DNA of 64,000 bases. Origin: Mycobacteroides chelonae (GTDB lineage Bacteria; Actinomycetota; Actinomycetes; Mycobacteriales; Mycobacteriaceae). The translations under genes and the position numbers were made by a program. The stretch covers positions 806,001-870,000 of the forward strand of contig NZ_CP050145.1 in assembly GCF_016767715.1 (NCBI RefSeq), written 5' to 3'. Shown here piece after piece: positions 39,343 through 48,155 of this stretch (the stretch's first letter is position 1; each line of letters begins with the position of its first letter). The notes under the pieces were generated by a model, which saw nothing but the letters and a program-made list of their open reading frames with translations, was not told the origin of the DNA and made no database searches.

Positions 39343-39969
39343 ATGTCAACAAAAGCACCTGTAAAGCTAGTCTCCTCTGTTGCTGGCGTCTGCGCCGTCC
39401 TTGGTTTGGGGCTGCTTTCCGGGGGTGTGGGCGTCGCTCACGCCGACCCCGCCTTCCCGGATCTGAACGGGTTCGCCGCGGTGGCACCCGACGGATTCTT
39501 CGTGACCAACGAAAACTCTTCGGTCCGCTCGATCCACTTCTCCACCCCCGACGGAATCGGTTGCATGTTCCGTGCCTCGGCGAACATCACGCCCACCTCG
39601 CGTCAGCGGCTCAGCTGCGACGGTGCCGTGCCCGGAATTCCGGGCGATGCCCAGAACGCCCCGAACGTGCCTGGTGTCGGTGGCGCGAGCGCCAATGTGC
39701 CCGGACTGGGTGGCGTGAACATCCCCGGTGTCGGCACCTGCCCGATGGGCACCGTCGCGCAGAAGGGTGATGGCGCCTTCGAAATCAGCAAGGGTGCCTG
39801 GTCCTGTGGCACCAAACCCGAGGCGCCGGTGCTCAACGTCGGGCAGAAGCTCACCTACGGCAACGTCACGTGTGCCGTAGGTGCGGGCAGTCTGACCGCC
39901 TGTCAGGTGACCATGGGCGATCAGAAGCATGGTTTCGTGCTGCAGCCCTCAGGCAGCACGTCCTTCTAG
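39343..39969 (+). CDS. Secreted hypothetical protein with Gly/Pro (N)VPG motifs
   Basis: 208 residues from ATG 39343 ([16 protein letters not shown]); an upstream ATG at 39301 would lengthen the N-terminus. Sec signal peptide ending in VAHADPAF. The mature protein has a domain with [26 protein letters not shown] and four cysteines that could form two disulfides, interrupted by a flexible stretch with repeats of the type NVPGVGG, NVPGLGG, NIPGVG. The flanking parts resemble small secreted mycobacterial proteins with no known activity. The 3' end overlaps the convergent flavoprotein gene by 21 bp. Confidence 0.75.
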   Translation: MSTKAPVKLVSSVAGVCAVLGLGLLSGGVGVAHADPAFPDLNGFAAVAPDGFFVTNENSSVRSIHFSTPDGIGCMFRASANITPTSRQRLSCDGAVPGIPGDAQNAPNVPGVGGASANVPGLGGVNIPGVGTCPMGTVAQKGDGAFEISKGAWSCGTKPEAPVLNVGQKLTYGNVTCAVGAGSLTACQVTMGDQKHGFVLQPSGSTSF

Positions 39970-41010
39970 ATAGTTCATCAGCTCGACGACGGCGGCACGC
40001 GACGCCCGGTTGGCGCCGATGGTGCTGGCCGAGGACCCGTACCCCAGCAGGTGGACGGCGGGTTGTCCCGCGACTTGAGTGAGCAGGCGGCCGGTCATGG
40101 TGATGCCGCCCCGGCTGTTGCGCAGGTGTAGCGGCGCCAGGTGATCCAGCGCGTGCCGGAATCCGGTACACCACAGGATCACGTCGACATCCAGTGTGCT
40201 GCCGTCCGGCCAGACCACACCGGTCGGGGTGATGCGGCTGAACATGGGCCGTCGGGCCAGCGCGCCGCGCTGCGCGGCGTCGGCGATCTCGGGTGTCCAG
40301 GGCAGTCCGGTCGCGGACACCACCGAGCGTTGCGGTTCCCCCTGCCGGGAACGTTCATCGACGCCGGCGACCGCGGCCCGCAGTCGGTCGACGGTGAAAT
40401 CGGTGACGAACACCGGCTCGCGCCGGGTCACCCACGACGTGCGGGTGACCGTCGATATCTCAGCCAATAACTGGAGCGCCGACACTCCGCCCCCGACCAC
40501 CAGCACGTGCTTGCCTGCGAACTCCTCCGGTGTCCGGTAGTCGTGAGTGTGCAGCTGACGTCCCCCGAAGGTGGCCGAGCCCGCGGCGAAGGGGATGAAC
40601 GGTTTGTCCCAGGTCCCGGTCGCGTTGATCAGTCCGCGGACCGTGAAATCGCCCGCGGAGGTTTCGAGCGAGAAGCCGCCCGCAATTGCTTGCACCTCTC
40701 GCACGTGCACGGGCCGACGGACATCAAGGGCGTAGCGATGTTCGTACTCGTCGAAGTAACGGGGCATGGCGGTCGACGCCTTGATGGTGCCCGTCTCCTC
40801 GAACGGCAGTCCGGGCAGTTGATAGATGCGGTTGGTGTTGTCGAGCGTCAACGTGGGCCAGCGGAACTGCCACGCTCCGCCCGGGCCGGGGGAGTGATCG
40901 AGGATGACAAATCCGCCGCCGGGCTCAAGGCCGCGACGCCGGAGGAAGTACCCCGCGGCGATCCCGGCCTGCCCGCCACCAATCACGGCGACGGTAGTCA
41001 TGGGCGCCAT
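39949..41010 (-). CDS. Flavin-containing monooxygenase-like FAD/NAD(P)-binding oxidoreductase
   Basis: 353 residues. FAD-binding [19 protein letters not shown] at the N-terminus, [13 protein letters not shown], and a second Rossmann motif [17 protein letters not shown] near residue 170; the CzcO/Trk-type flavoprotein pattern. It probably oxidises a small or lipophilic substrate with NADPH and O2; substrate unknown. An ATG three codons in (41001) is an alternative start. It is divergent from echA6 with starts only 15 bp apart. Confidence 0.84.
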   Translation of the reverse strand: MAPMTTVAVIGGGQAGIAAGYFLRRRGLEPGGGFVILDHSPGPGGAWQFRWPTLTLDNTNRIYQLPGLPFEETGTIKASTAMPRYFDEYEHRYALDVRRPVHVREVQAIAGGFSLETSAGDFTVRGLINATGTWDKPFIPFAAGSATFGGRQLHTHDYRTPEEFAGKHVLVVGGGVSALQLLAEISTVTRTSWVTRREPVFVTDFTVDRLRAAVAGVDERSRQGEPQRSVVSATGLPWTPEIADAAQRGALARRPMFSRITPTGVVWPDGSTLDVDVILWCTGFRHALDHLAPLHLRNSRGGITMTGRLLTQVAGQPAVHLLGYGSSASTIGANRASRAAVVELMNYLEGRAA

Positions 41011-41025
41011 ATTAGGGTGGTTGCC

Positions 41026-41757
41026 ATGATCGGTGTAACTAGCGACGGTCCCGTCACCACCATTGAGCTGCAGCGCCCAGAACGGCGCAATGCGGTGACC
41101 TACGAGTTGGCGCTCGCCTTCGCCGAGGAGGTCCGCAAGGCCGCCGAAACGGCGCGCGTCATCGTCATCACCGGGCAGGGCACCTCGTTCTGCGCGGGTG
41201 CCGACCTATCCAGCGGCGCTCCTGATCCCGATAAGTTCGCCGACGCCTGGCAGCACTCGATCAAGAGCATCGACGCCGCCGACATTCCGGTCATCGCCGC
41301 CGTCAACGGCCCCGCCATCGGTGCCGGTGTCATGCTGGCGATGGTGGCCGACCTGCGTGTGGTCTCCGAGACCGCGCGCTTCCAGTTCCCGGTCGCCAAA
41401 TACGGCATCGCCCTGGATAACTGGAGCATCCGCAGACTGTCCTCGTTGGTCGGCTACGGACGCGCACGCGGCATGCTGCTGGCCGCCGAGCCGCTCGACG
41501 CGCAGGCCGCCTTGCAGACCGGCATGGCCAACCGCATCGGAGAGCTTGCCGACGCGCAGGCGTGGGCGGCCGAGCTGGCCGGGTTTGCGCCGCTGGCCCT
41601 CAAGCATGCCAAGCGGGTGCTCAACGACGACGGTGCGTTCGAGGACCAGCTGCCCGAGCACAAGGTGCTGTTCGACAAGGCGTGGAGTAGCCAAGACATC
41701 ATCGAGGCTCAGGTCGCGCGAATTCAGAAGCGTCCCCCGAACTTCCAGGGAGCCTGA
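41026..41757 (+). CDS. echA6: Enoyl-CoA hydratase/isomerase-like protein EchA6
   Basis: 243 residues, the exact length of M. tuberculosis EchA6. Crotonase fold: [15 protein letters not shown] (oxyanion-hole segment) and [20 protein letters not shown]. In M. tuberculosis EchA6 lacks hydratase activity and is thought to shuttle acyl-CoA to the FAS-II/mycolic acid machinery. Here it precedes the MBL-fold gene by 2 bp, the same order as Rv0905-Rv0906. Confidence 0.9.
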   Translation: MIGVTSDGPVTTIELQRPERRNAVTYELALAFAEEVRKAAETARVIVITGQGTSFCAGADLSSGAPDPDKFADAWQHSIKSIDAADIPVIAAVNGPAIGAGVMLAMVADLRVVSETARFQFPVAKYGIALDNWSIRRLSSLVGYGRARGMLLAAEPLDAQAALQTGMANRIGELADAQAWAAELAGFAPLALKHAKRVLNDDGAFEDQLPEHKVLFDKAWSSQDIIEAQVARIQKRPPNFQGA

Positions 41758-41759
41758 GC

Positions 41760-42860
41760 GTGCGGGCGCTCTGGGTTGGCGCCGGCGCAGCTCTTGCGTC
41801 GACGTGGTTCGGGCGCGCCCTGCGTGACGTCCCGCGAACGCTGGGCGCCAGCAAGGAGCGCATCGCCGAGGTTGCGCAGGGGTCACCGCAGTACCGTGGT
41901 GGTTCCTTCCATAACGCCGAACCGGCACGGCAGTTTTCGCCTGATGCCGAGGCCACCACGGTGGTGTGGGATGTGATCACCCGGCGTAGCGCGGGTGCGC
42001 CTAAAGGCCAAGTGCCGCTTGTGGTCCCTGAACTTGGCGGTCCGCCTGCCGATTTGGCCGCCACCTGGTTCGGGCATTCCAGTGTGCTCGTAGAGGTCGA
42101 CGGGTATCGGGTGCTCACCGATCCGGTATGGAGCGACAGATGCTCGCCCTCTCGAGCCGTTGGGCCGCATCGTCAGCATCCTGTCCCGGTGGAGCTGTCG
42201 GCATTGCCCGCGCTGGACGCCGTGGTGATCAGTCACGACCACTACGACCATCTCGATATGGACTCCATCATCGCGCTGACCCGGAGCCAGAACGCGGTTT
42301 TCGTGGTGCCGCTCGGGGTAGGCGCGCACCTGCGCAGCTGGGGCGTCTCACCGGCGCGGGTCATCGAGCTCGACTGGGACCAGAGTCATCAGCTCGGAAA
42401 GCTCACGCTCACCTGCACGCAGGCCCGGCATTTCTCCGGCAGGTCGCTGTCCCGCAACACCACGCTGTGGGCATCTTGGTCCATCGCCGGACCGAAACAT
42501 AAGGTGTTTTTCGGCGGCGACACCGGATACACCAAGGCTTTCAAGGTCATTGGTGACACCTACGGGCCCTTTGATCTGACGCTGTTGCCGGTCGGTGCCT
42601 ACAACACCTCGTGGGCCGATATCCACATGAACCCCGAAGAGGCCGTCCAGACCCACCTGGATCTCGCGACGTCTCAGGCCCCACTCCTGCCGATCCACTG
42701 GGCGACGTTCAACCTGGCCCTGCATCCGTGGGCCGAGCCGATCGAGCGGTTACTCACCGCCGCCGACGAGCAGGGCGTCACTGTCGTGGCGCCCAAGCCC
42801 GGGCAACGGGCCGATATGCGGCAGCCCGTTGCCCCCGACGGCTGGTGGCGTCTTTCCTAA
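41760..42860 (+). CDS. Metallo-beta-lactamase-fold hydrolase (Rv0906-type, NAPE-PLD/UlaG-like)
   Basis: 366 residues from GTG 41760, coupled to echA6. MBL signature SHDHYDHLD (HxHxDH, two-metal site), preceded by WFGHSSVLVEVDGYRVLTDPVW and followed by FFGGDTGYT and LPIHWATFNLALH with later ligands. This is the pattern of N-acyl-phosphatidylethanolamine phospholipase D-like and RomA-like proteins. A hydrophobic N-terminal segment (GAGAALASTWFG) could anchor it at the membrane. Likely a phosphodiesterase or lipid hydrolase. Confidence 0.86.
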   Translation: MRALWVGAGAALASTWFGRALRDVPRTLGASKERIAEVAQGSPQYRGGSFHNAEPARQFSPDAEATTVVWDVITRRSAGAPKGQVPLVVPELGGPPADLAATWFGHSSVLVEVDGYRVLTDPVWSDRCSPSRAVGPHRQHPVPVELSALPALDAVVISHDHYDHLDMDSIIALTRSQNAVFVVPLGVGAHLRSWGVSPARVIELDWDQSHQLGKLTLTCTQARHFSGRSLSRNTTLWASWSIAGPKHKVFFGGDTGYTKAFKVIGDTYGPFDLTLLPVGAYNTSWADIHMNPEEAVQTHLDLATSQAPLLPIHWATFNLALHPWAEPIERLLTAADEQGVTVVAPKPGQRADMRQPVAPDGWWRLS

Positions 42861-43534
42861 CGCTTGTGCGCTTGAAGCAGGAACGCGGGCTGCTTGTTGC
42901 GTCCCTTCTCGTCCTTGTGGAACAGCGGCATGTCGAAGTTGGCGCCGGGTATCACCTCGGGGATGTTCGAGTGGATAAATGCCGGACTCAGCTCGTCGAT
43001 TACCCAGTACGGTTCGACCGCCGCGCGTAGCTCGTCCTCGGTGACGGCGTTGGGGCCGATTCCCGGTGGGAAGGCGCCTACCGCGAAGACCAACACGTAG
43101 TACGACGCCTCCGGCGCCGCTGCACGGGAAATCGACCGTTGGTAGGCCTCGCGGGCCTCGACCGGGATCGAGTGGAACAGCGTGCTGTCGACGATGGTGT
43201 TGAAGCGCCCGTCGTATCCGGAGAACTTGGTGATGTCGGCGACCTCGAAGCTGGCGTTGGACAGTCCGCGTTCGGCCGCAGCGCTGCGAGCGGCCTCGAT
43301 GGCCGTGGGCGATAGGTCGAGCCCGACAGTGACATGTCCCAATGCCGCCAGCCGCAGCGCGGTTTCGGCGTGGCCGCATCCGACATCCAGGACAGAGCCA
43401 TGGAACTTGCCCGCATCGATCAGCGCCGCGAGTTCGGGCTGAGGCTCGCCGATGTTCCACGGCGGATCGCCTTGGAAGAGCTCACCCTTGCCTTGATATG
43501 TGGCGTCCCAGTCCGGAAGTTCATTCGATGTCAT
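42857..43534 (-). CDS. Class I SAM-dependent methyltransferase
   Basis: 225 residues from the ATG at 43534 (MTSNELPDWDATYQGKGELF). The open frame continues upstream across the ctpE start, but that extension is antisense sequence without domain character. Motif I is SVLDVGCGHAETALRLAALG, followed by acidic motif VTVGLDLS and FEVADITKF. The WDATYQ...PPWNIGEPQP start is shared with Rv3699-like and thiopurine-type methyltransferases. Its stop overlaps the MBL-fold gene by four bases, convergent. Confidence 0.82.
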   Translation of the reverse strand: MTSNELPDWDATYQGKGELFQGDPPWNIGEPQPELAALIDAGKFHGSVLDVGCGHAETALRLAALGHVTVGLDLSPTAIEAARSAAAERGLSNASFEVADITKFSGYDGRFNTIVDSTLFHSIPVEAREAYQRSISRAAAPEASYYVLVFAVGAFPPGIGPNAVTEDELRAAVEPYWVIDELSPAFIHSNIPEVIPGANFDMPLFHKDEKGRNKQPAFLLQAHKR

Positions 43535-43651
43535 ACCACCTGACATTACCCGCGTCGACCGGGAATGTGGCGTGACAATCCGGCCAAATAATTGCGCAAG
43601 GTTCCCACTCGGCAGCCGTGCCAGGCGCGCGCCGGTCGCTACTCTGCAGGG

Positions 43652-46057
43652 GTGGCAACGATCGAGGGATTGACCGTCGGCGGATTGACCGCCGCTGACG
43701 TCGCTGAGCGCGTGGCGCAGGGGAAGACCAATGACGTCCCCTCGCGTGCGGCACGCAGTGTGTCGGACATCGTGCGAGCCAACGTGTTCACCCGGATCAA
43801 CGCCATTCTCGGGGTGCTGTTGGTCATCGTGCTGTCCACCGGCTCGGTCATCAACGGTGCGTTCGGTCTGCTGATCATCGCCAACAGTGCCGTCGGCATC
43901 ATTCAGGAGCTGCGCGCCAAGCAGACGCTCGACAAGCTGGCGATCGTCGGTCAGACCCGTCCCCTGGTGCGCCGCGACGGTGCCGCGACAGCACTCGCGC
44001 CCAACGAAGTGGTTCTCGACGACATCATCGAGCTGGGGCCCGGCGATCAGATCGTGGTGGACGGCGAGGTCATCGAGGAGGCCGCTCTTGAGGTCGACGA
44101 GTCGCTGCTGACCGGAGAAGCCGATCCCATCGACAAGACCGTTGGCTCTCCGGTGCTTTCGGGCAGCTTCGTGGTGGCGGGCAGCGGCGCGTACCGGGCG
44201 ACCAAGGTGGGCCGTGAGGCATACGCGGCCAAGCTGGCCGAGGAGGCGTCCAAGTTCACCCTGGTGCATTCCGAACTGCGCAACGGCATCAACAAGATCC
44301 TGCAGTTCATCACTTACCTGCTGTTGCCCGCGGGTGCGCTGATCATTTACACCCAGCTGTTCACCACCGATGACAGTTGGCAGGAATCGGTACTCCGGAT
44401 GGTGGGTGCCCTGGTCCCGATGGTTCCCGAGGGGCTCGTGCTGATGACGTCAATCGCCTTCGCGGTGGGTGTGATTCGCCTGGGTCGGCGCCAATGCCTG
44501 GTGCAGGAGCTGCCCGCCATCGAGGGGCTGGCCCGGGTGGACACGGTCTGCGCCGACAAGACCGGCACCCTCACCGAGAATGGGATGCGGCTCTCGGATG
44601 TGAAAACGCTGGACGGCGGCGGTGATCAGGCAGATGCGCTGACGGCGCTGTCGCAACTGGCGGCCGATGACCCGCGGCCCAACGCAAGCATCGCCGCCAT
44701 CGCCGAGGCATACGACACCCCGCCGGGCTGGAAATCGACGGCGATAGCGCCCTTCTCGTCGGCCAAGAAGTGGAGCGGCGCATCCTACGGTGAGCATGGC
44801 AACTGGGTGATCGGTGCCCCCGATGTACTTCTCGACCCGACCGACCCGATCGCTACGGCGGCCGAAGAGATCGGTTCCCGGGGCCTGCGGGTGCTGTTGC
44901 TTGCCTCGGCGGAGCTGCCGGTCGACGACGCCCACGCACCCGGTGCCATCACCGCACGTGCGCTGGTGGTGTTGGAACAGAAGATTCGCCCCGATGCGCG
45001 TGACACCCTTGAATACTTTGCCTCTCAGCATGTCTCGATCAAGGTGATCTCCGGTGATAACGCGGTGTCGGTGAGCGCGGTGGCTCAGACGCTGGGGCTC
45101 TCCGGCGCCGCCATCGACGCGCGCACCCTGCCTTCTGATACCGACAAGCTGGCCGACACCCTTGCCGATGCCACCACCTTCGGGCGGGTGCGGCCCGACC
45201 AGAAGCGGGCGATGGTCAAGGCGCTGCAGTCGCACGGCCATACCGTGGCGATGACCGGTGACGGTGTCAACGACGTGCTCGCGCTCAAGGATGCCGACAT
45301 CGGTGTGGCGATGGGTGCTGGCAGCTCGGCCTCACGTGCGGTGGCTCAGATTGTCTTGTTGGACAACAAGTTCGCCACCTTGCCCTATGTGGTTGCCGAG
45401 GGACGGCGCGTCATCGGCAATATCGAACGGGTTTCCAACCTGTTCCTCACCAAGACGGTGTACTCGGTGCTGCTCGCGCTGACGGTGGGGCTCGCGGGAC
45501 TGGGCTCGAAGATCTTCCACTACGGCGCGGTGCCGTTTCCGTTCCAGCCGATCCACGTCACTATCGCCGCCTGGTTCACCATCGGCATTCCGGCGTTCAT
45601 TCTGTCGCTGGCGCCCAACAATGAACGCGCACAGACGGGATTCGTGCGCCGGGTGATGATGTCGGCAATTCCGTCGGGCCTGACGGTGGGCATCGCGACG
45701 TTCCTGTCCTATCTGTTGGCTCGTCAGATTCTCCACGTCACGGGGAACAGCACGCAGGCGTCGACCGCCGCGCTGATCACCGAACTTGTTGCGGCGGTGT
45801 GGGTGCTCGCCGTGGTGGCACGTCCCTATCGCTGGTGGCGGGTGGCGCTGGTGGCGTTCTCGGGCCTGGGCTACGCGGTGATCTTTGCGATCCCCTTGGC
45901 GCGAGAGACATTCATGCTCGATCCGGGCAATCTGGCGGTCACCGGGCCCGCGTTGGGCATCGGTGTCGCGGCGGCCGCCGTGATCGAGGTGTTGTGGTGG
46001 CTGCAGGGCAAGTGGTCTGGTCAGCCCCGCCATTTCTGGGCCACCAACGACGACTGA
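43652..46057 (+). CDS. ctpE: P-type ATPase CtpE
   Basis: 801 residues from GTG 43652 ([21 protein letters not shown]), close to Rv0908 in length. Phosphorylation site D302 in [10 protein letters not shown]; actuator motif [10 protein letters not shown]4 VPEGLVLM; nucleotide-binding and hinge motifs KWSGASY and [20 protein letters not shown]. Ten membrane segments are expected. CtpE of mycobacteria has been linked to calcium uptake. The reading frame extends upstream to 43592, but the N-terminus before the GTG has no family match. Confidence 0.94.
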   Translation: MATIEGLTVGGLTAADVAERVAQGKTNDVPSRAARSVSDIVRANVFTRINAILGVLLVIVLSTGSVINGAFGLLIIANSAVGIIQELRAKQTLDKLAIVGQTRPLVRRDGAATALAPNEVVLDDIIELGPGDQIVVDGEVIEEAALEVDESLLTGEADPIDKTVGSPVLSGSFVVAGSGAYRATKVGREAYAAKLAEEASKFTLVHSELRNGINKILQFITYLLLPAGALIIYTQLFTTDDSWQESVLRMVGALVPMVPEGLVLMTSIAFAVGVIRLGRRQCLVQELPAIEGLARVDTVCADKTGTLTENGMRLSDVKTLDGGGDQADALTALSQLAADDPRPNASIAAIAEAYDTPPGWKSTAIAPFSSAKKWSGASYGEHGNWVIGAPDVLLDPTDPIATAAEEIGSRGLRVLLLASAELPVDDAHAPGAITARALVVLEQKIRPDARDTLEYFASQHVSIKVISGDNAVSVSAVAQTLGLSGAAIDARTLPSDTDKLADTLADATTFGRVRPDQKRAMVKALQSHGHTVAMTGDGVNDVLALKDADIGVAMGAGSSASRAVAQIVLLDNKFATLPYVVAEGRRVIGNIERVSNLFLTKTVYSVLLALTVGLAGLGSKIFHYGAVPFPFQPIHVTIAAWFTIGIPAFILSLAPNNERAQTGFVRRVMMSAIPSGLTVGIATFLSYLLARQILHVTGNSTQASTAALITELVAAVWVLAVVARPYRWWRVALVAFSGLGYAVIFAIPLARETFMLDPGNLAVTGPALGIGVAAAAVIEVLWWLQGKWSGQPRHFWATNDD

Positions 46058-46367
46058 GTCGCCGCAGATAATTCGGGTGCGCGGCATCGCAGCTGTTCGC
46101 TATCTTTGCTGACGCGGAGATCAAGCGGCGTCCCGGCATCGCCGGTCGGCGTACCGCGTGTTGGGTCTTCGCCTTGTCGGCACGCCTCCTCAGGCTAGGG
46201 GGTTCGAGTCCCTCACGGGATGGCTTCCGGGCCGTGCGCCTTACGGTTCACGGATCGGCCCTGCGGGGAACGCTACGGCGAATTCCCCCCGCCGGCCCGC
46301 GACGCGGTCCGGAAGTCGTTCCTCCGCAACGGAATTACAACGTCAGAGGTAAGAGAGGTGAATAAGG
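46058..46367. other. 310-bp non-coding gap with strong secondary-structure potential
   Basis: No convincing gene. Several self-complementary stretches are visible: GCCGGTCGGC near 46141, GCCT/AGGC near 46185-46196, a tRNA T-arm-like GGGGG-TTCGAGT-CCCTC at 46198-46214, GGGCCG...CGGCCC between about 46230 and 46262, and GCGGGGAA...TTCCCC between about 46263 and 46288. The gap ends with a ribosome binding site for the slipin gene. It could be a structured 5' leader or a small RNA; see the findings. Confidence 0.4.
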
Positions 46368-47042
46368 ATGAGTATGTGGGAAGAGATCTTCGGGCAGAAG
46401 ATCACGATCATGCAATGGCAGCGCGGTGTGCTGTACCGCGACGGCGTGTTCAAGGCGGTGCTGACACCAGGCGTGCATTACACGCGCCCGCGTACCGACA
46501 CCTTGGTCACCGTGGACATGCGTGCGCAGTCGATTCAGGTGGTCGGTCAAGATGTGCTGACCGTCGATGGTTTCACCGTGAAGGTATCGGCGGCGGTCGA
46601 ATACAAGGTGTCCATGCCAGACGTTTTCGCCACCGCCGAGAATGGCTCGGTGCACTGGGGCATCTACCTGCGTGCTCAGCTGCAGGTGCGTGACGCCGTC
46701 GCGGCACTGACGCTCGATGAGCTGTTGGCTCAGCGGGGGCAGTTTCTGGGCGCCGATGCCGTTGCGAGGCTTGCGGCCGAGGCCGAGGAGTTCGGCGTCA
46801 CGGTGAACCGGTTCGTCGTCAAGGACATCATGCTGTCCGGCGAGGTACGTAAGGCACTGGCCGGGCCGCTGTTGGCCCGTGAAGCGGGTAAGGCCCAGTT
46901 GGAGCGGGCCCGCGCCGAGGCCGCCGTGCTGCGCTCGATGGCCAACACCGCCAAGCTGCTGCGGGAGAATCCGGAGCTGCTGCAGCTGCGGACCCTGGAG
47001 TCGGTGGCGGACGGCAAGGCAATGGTCGTCCTCAACCGCTGA
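46368..47042 (+). CDS. Slipin-type SPFH/Band 7 protein lacking the membrane hairpin
   Basis: 224 residues, ATG preceded by AGAGAGGTGAATAAGG. The SPFH domain spans about residues 15-175: LTPGVHYTRPRTDTLVTVDMRAQSI, LTVDGFTVKVSAAVEYKV, FGVTVNRFVVKDIMLSGEV. A coiled-coil-like Ala/Glu/Arg helix follows (REAGKAQLERARAEAAVLR). Usual stomatin/slipin proteins have an N-terminal hydrophobic anchor; none is seen here, so it may be soluble or recruited. Function unknown; such proteins scaffold membrane microdomains or proteases. Confidence 0.82.
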   Translation: MSMWEEIFGQKITIMQWQRGVLYRDGVFKAVLTPGVHYTRPRTDTLVTVDMRAQSIQVVGQDVLTVDGFTVKVSAAVEYKVSMPDVFATAENGSVHWGIYLRAQLQVRDAVAALTLDELLAQRGQFLGADAVARLAAEAEEFGVTVNRFVVKDIMLSGEVRKALAGPLLAREAGKAQLERARAEAAVLRSMANTAKLLRENPELLQLRTLESVADGKAMVVLNR

Positions 47043-47047
47043 GTGCC

Positions 47048-47881
47048 CTAGAAGGAAAACCGCATGATCCTGCCGATATCGCGCAGGGCAGGGATATGCG
47101 AGATCACCTTCATCTGGATGCGGCCCGACAGTGGCAGGTGCTCCTCACCTGCCACGTCGGTGCTGCGCAGGTCGTCGAGACAGTGCAGCCCGGGATGTAA
47201 TGCCTCGATTTGGCCGGGGTCGTCGATACCCCAGTGCAGGGTGGCACCCGCGTTGCGCACCGCGGGGACAAGCTTCTGCAGCGTGATTCCGATGCTGCCG
47301 TAACAGTCGAAAGCTAGCTGGCCGCTGGGGAATCGGCCGGTGATCCGCCGGATCAGGGACTGTCCTTCGGCCTGTGTCAGGTACATCGTCAAACCCTCGA
47401 ACACCGCGAGCGTGGGGCGATCTGCGGGGATATCGTCCAGCCATGACTCCTCGGTGACCGAGCTGCCCACCATCCGATAGTCGCCACCGCGCTCGGGGAG
47501 CAACGCGCGCCGCAGCGCGATGATGTCGGGGTAGTCGACATCGACCCAGCGCACCGTCTCGGGCGGATTGACCCGGAAGATACGGGTGTCCAGCCCGCAG
47601 GCCAGATGCAGCACCGTCGCTTCCCGGTGTGCGGCGAGGAACTCCGAGGTCCAGACGTCGAGTTGGCGGGCGCGTAATGCCACCCCAATCGCCTGGGTTC
47701 CTTTGATCTTGGTTTTGGAGAAGTCGTAGTCGATACGACCGACGGCCTGGGCGGCGTAGTGGTCATGAAGAACCGAATTCGGGGACACGGCGTCCTGTGC
47801 CCGGCCGTACAGGGTGGCCAGCATGGTCTCTGGGGCGCCGCTCAGCGTGATTTTCACGCGGTCCGTCACTCGACCCAACAT
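47048..47881 (-). CDS. SAM-dependent methyltransferase, TcmP/LCM-like family
   Basis: 277 residues from the ATG at 47881; the frame is open further upstream (to 48322) but that part is antisense to the antitoxin and lipase genes. Features of the leucine-carboxyl-methyltransferase/TcmP family: TVLHLACGLDTRIFRV (motif I with CGxDxR), WVDVDYPDIIALRRALLP, and LAVFEGLTMYLTQAEGQSLI. It probably O-methylates a small molecule or polyketide-like acceptor; target unknown. Divergent from the MT0933-like antitoxin gene. Confidence 0.84.
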   Translation of the reverse strand: MLGRVTDRVKITLSGAPETMLATLYGRAQDAVSPNSVLHDHYAAQAVGRIDYDFSKTKIKGTQAIGVALRARQLDVWTSEFLAAHREATVLHLACGLDTRIFRVNPPETVRWVDVDYPDIIALRRALLPERGGDYRMVGSSVTEESWLDDIPADRPTLAVFEGLTMYLTQAEGQSLIRRITGRFPSGQLAFDCYGSIGITLQKLVPAVRNAGATLHWGIDDPGQIEALHPGLHCLDDLRSTDVAGEEHLPLSGRIQMKVISHIPALRDIGRIMRFSF

Positions 47882-47935
47882 ACGCCGCGAACTCGTACTA
47901 CAGTTGCGCCGTCCCAGACCGAAGGAGAACCTCAC

Positions 47936-48151
47936 ATGGCTGATTTCAAGGGCCTCATCGACAAGCTCAAGAGCCTGTTGGCGGGCAACAAGGACAAGGT
48001 CAACCAGGCCGTCGACAAGGTCGGCGACGCCATCGACACCAAGACCGGTGGCAAGTACTCGGCAGTGGTGGACAAGGTGCAGGACGCCGCCAAGGGCGCG
48101 GTCGAGAAGGTCGAGGGGGCCACAGCTCCTAAGGACGGCGACGCTCAGTAA
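47936..48151 (+). CDS. MT0933-like antitoxin (Rv0909-type)
   Basis: 71 residues, ATG preceded by GAAGGAGAAC. Lys/Asp/Val-rich amphipathic protein (DFKGLIDKLKSLLAGNKDKV, DTKTGGKYSAVVDKVQDAA) of the family named after MT0933/Rv0909, annotated as antitoxin because Rv0909 lies next to Rv0910 in M. tuberculosis. Biochemical proof for a toxin-antitoxin role is limited. Here its partner-like gene (49347) is not adjacent: a lipase gene lies between. Confidence 0.8.
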   Translation: MADFKGLIDKLKSLLAGNKDKVNQAVDKVGDAIDTKTGGKYSAVVDKVQDAAKGAVEKVEGATAPKDGDAQ

Positions 48152-48155
48152 CCGA

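Noticed and set aside
43535..44269. N-terminal extension of the methyltransferase upstream of 43534
   Set aside because: It is antisense to the start of ctpE, has no domain character and passes a good ATG.
46130..46222. Class II tRNA candidate
   Set aside because: Only the T-arm and part of an acceptor stem fit; no D-arm or anticodon arm folds and there is no CCA-like end. Kept only as a structured-region finding.
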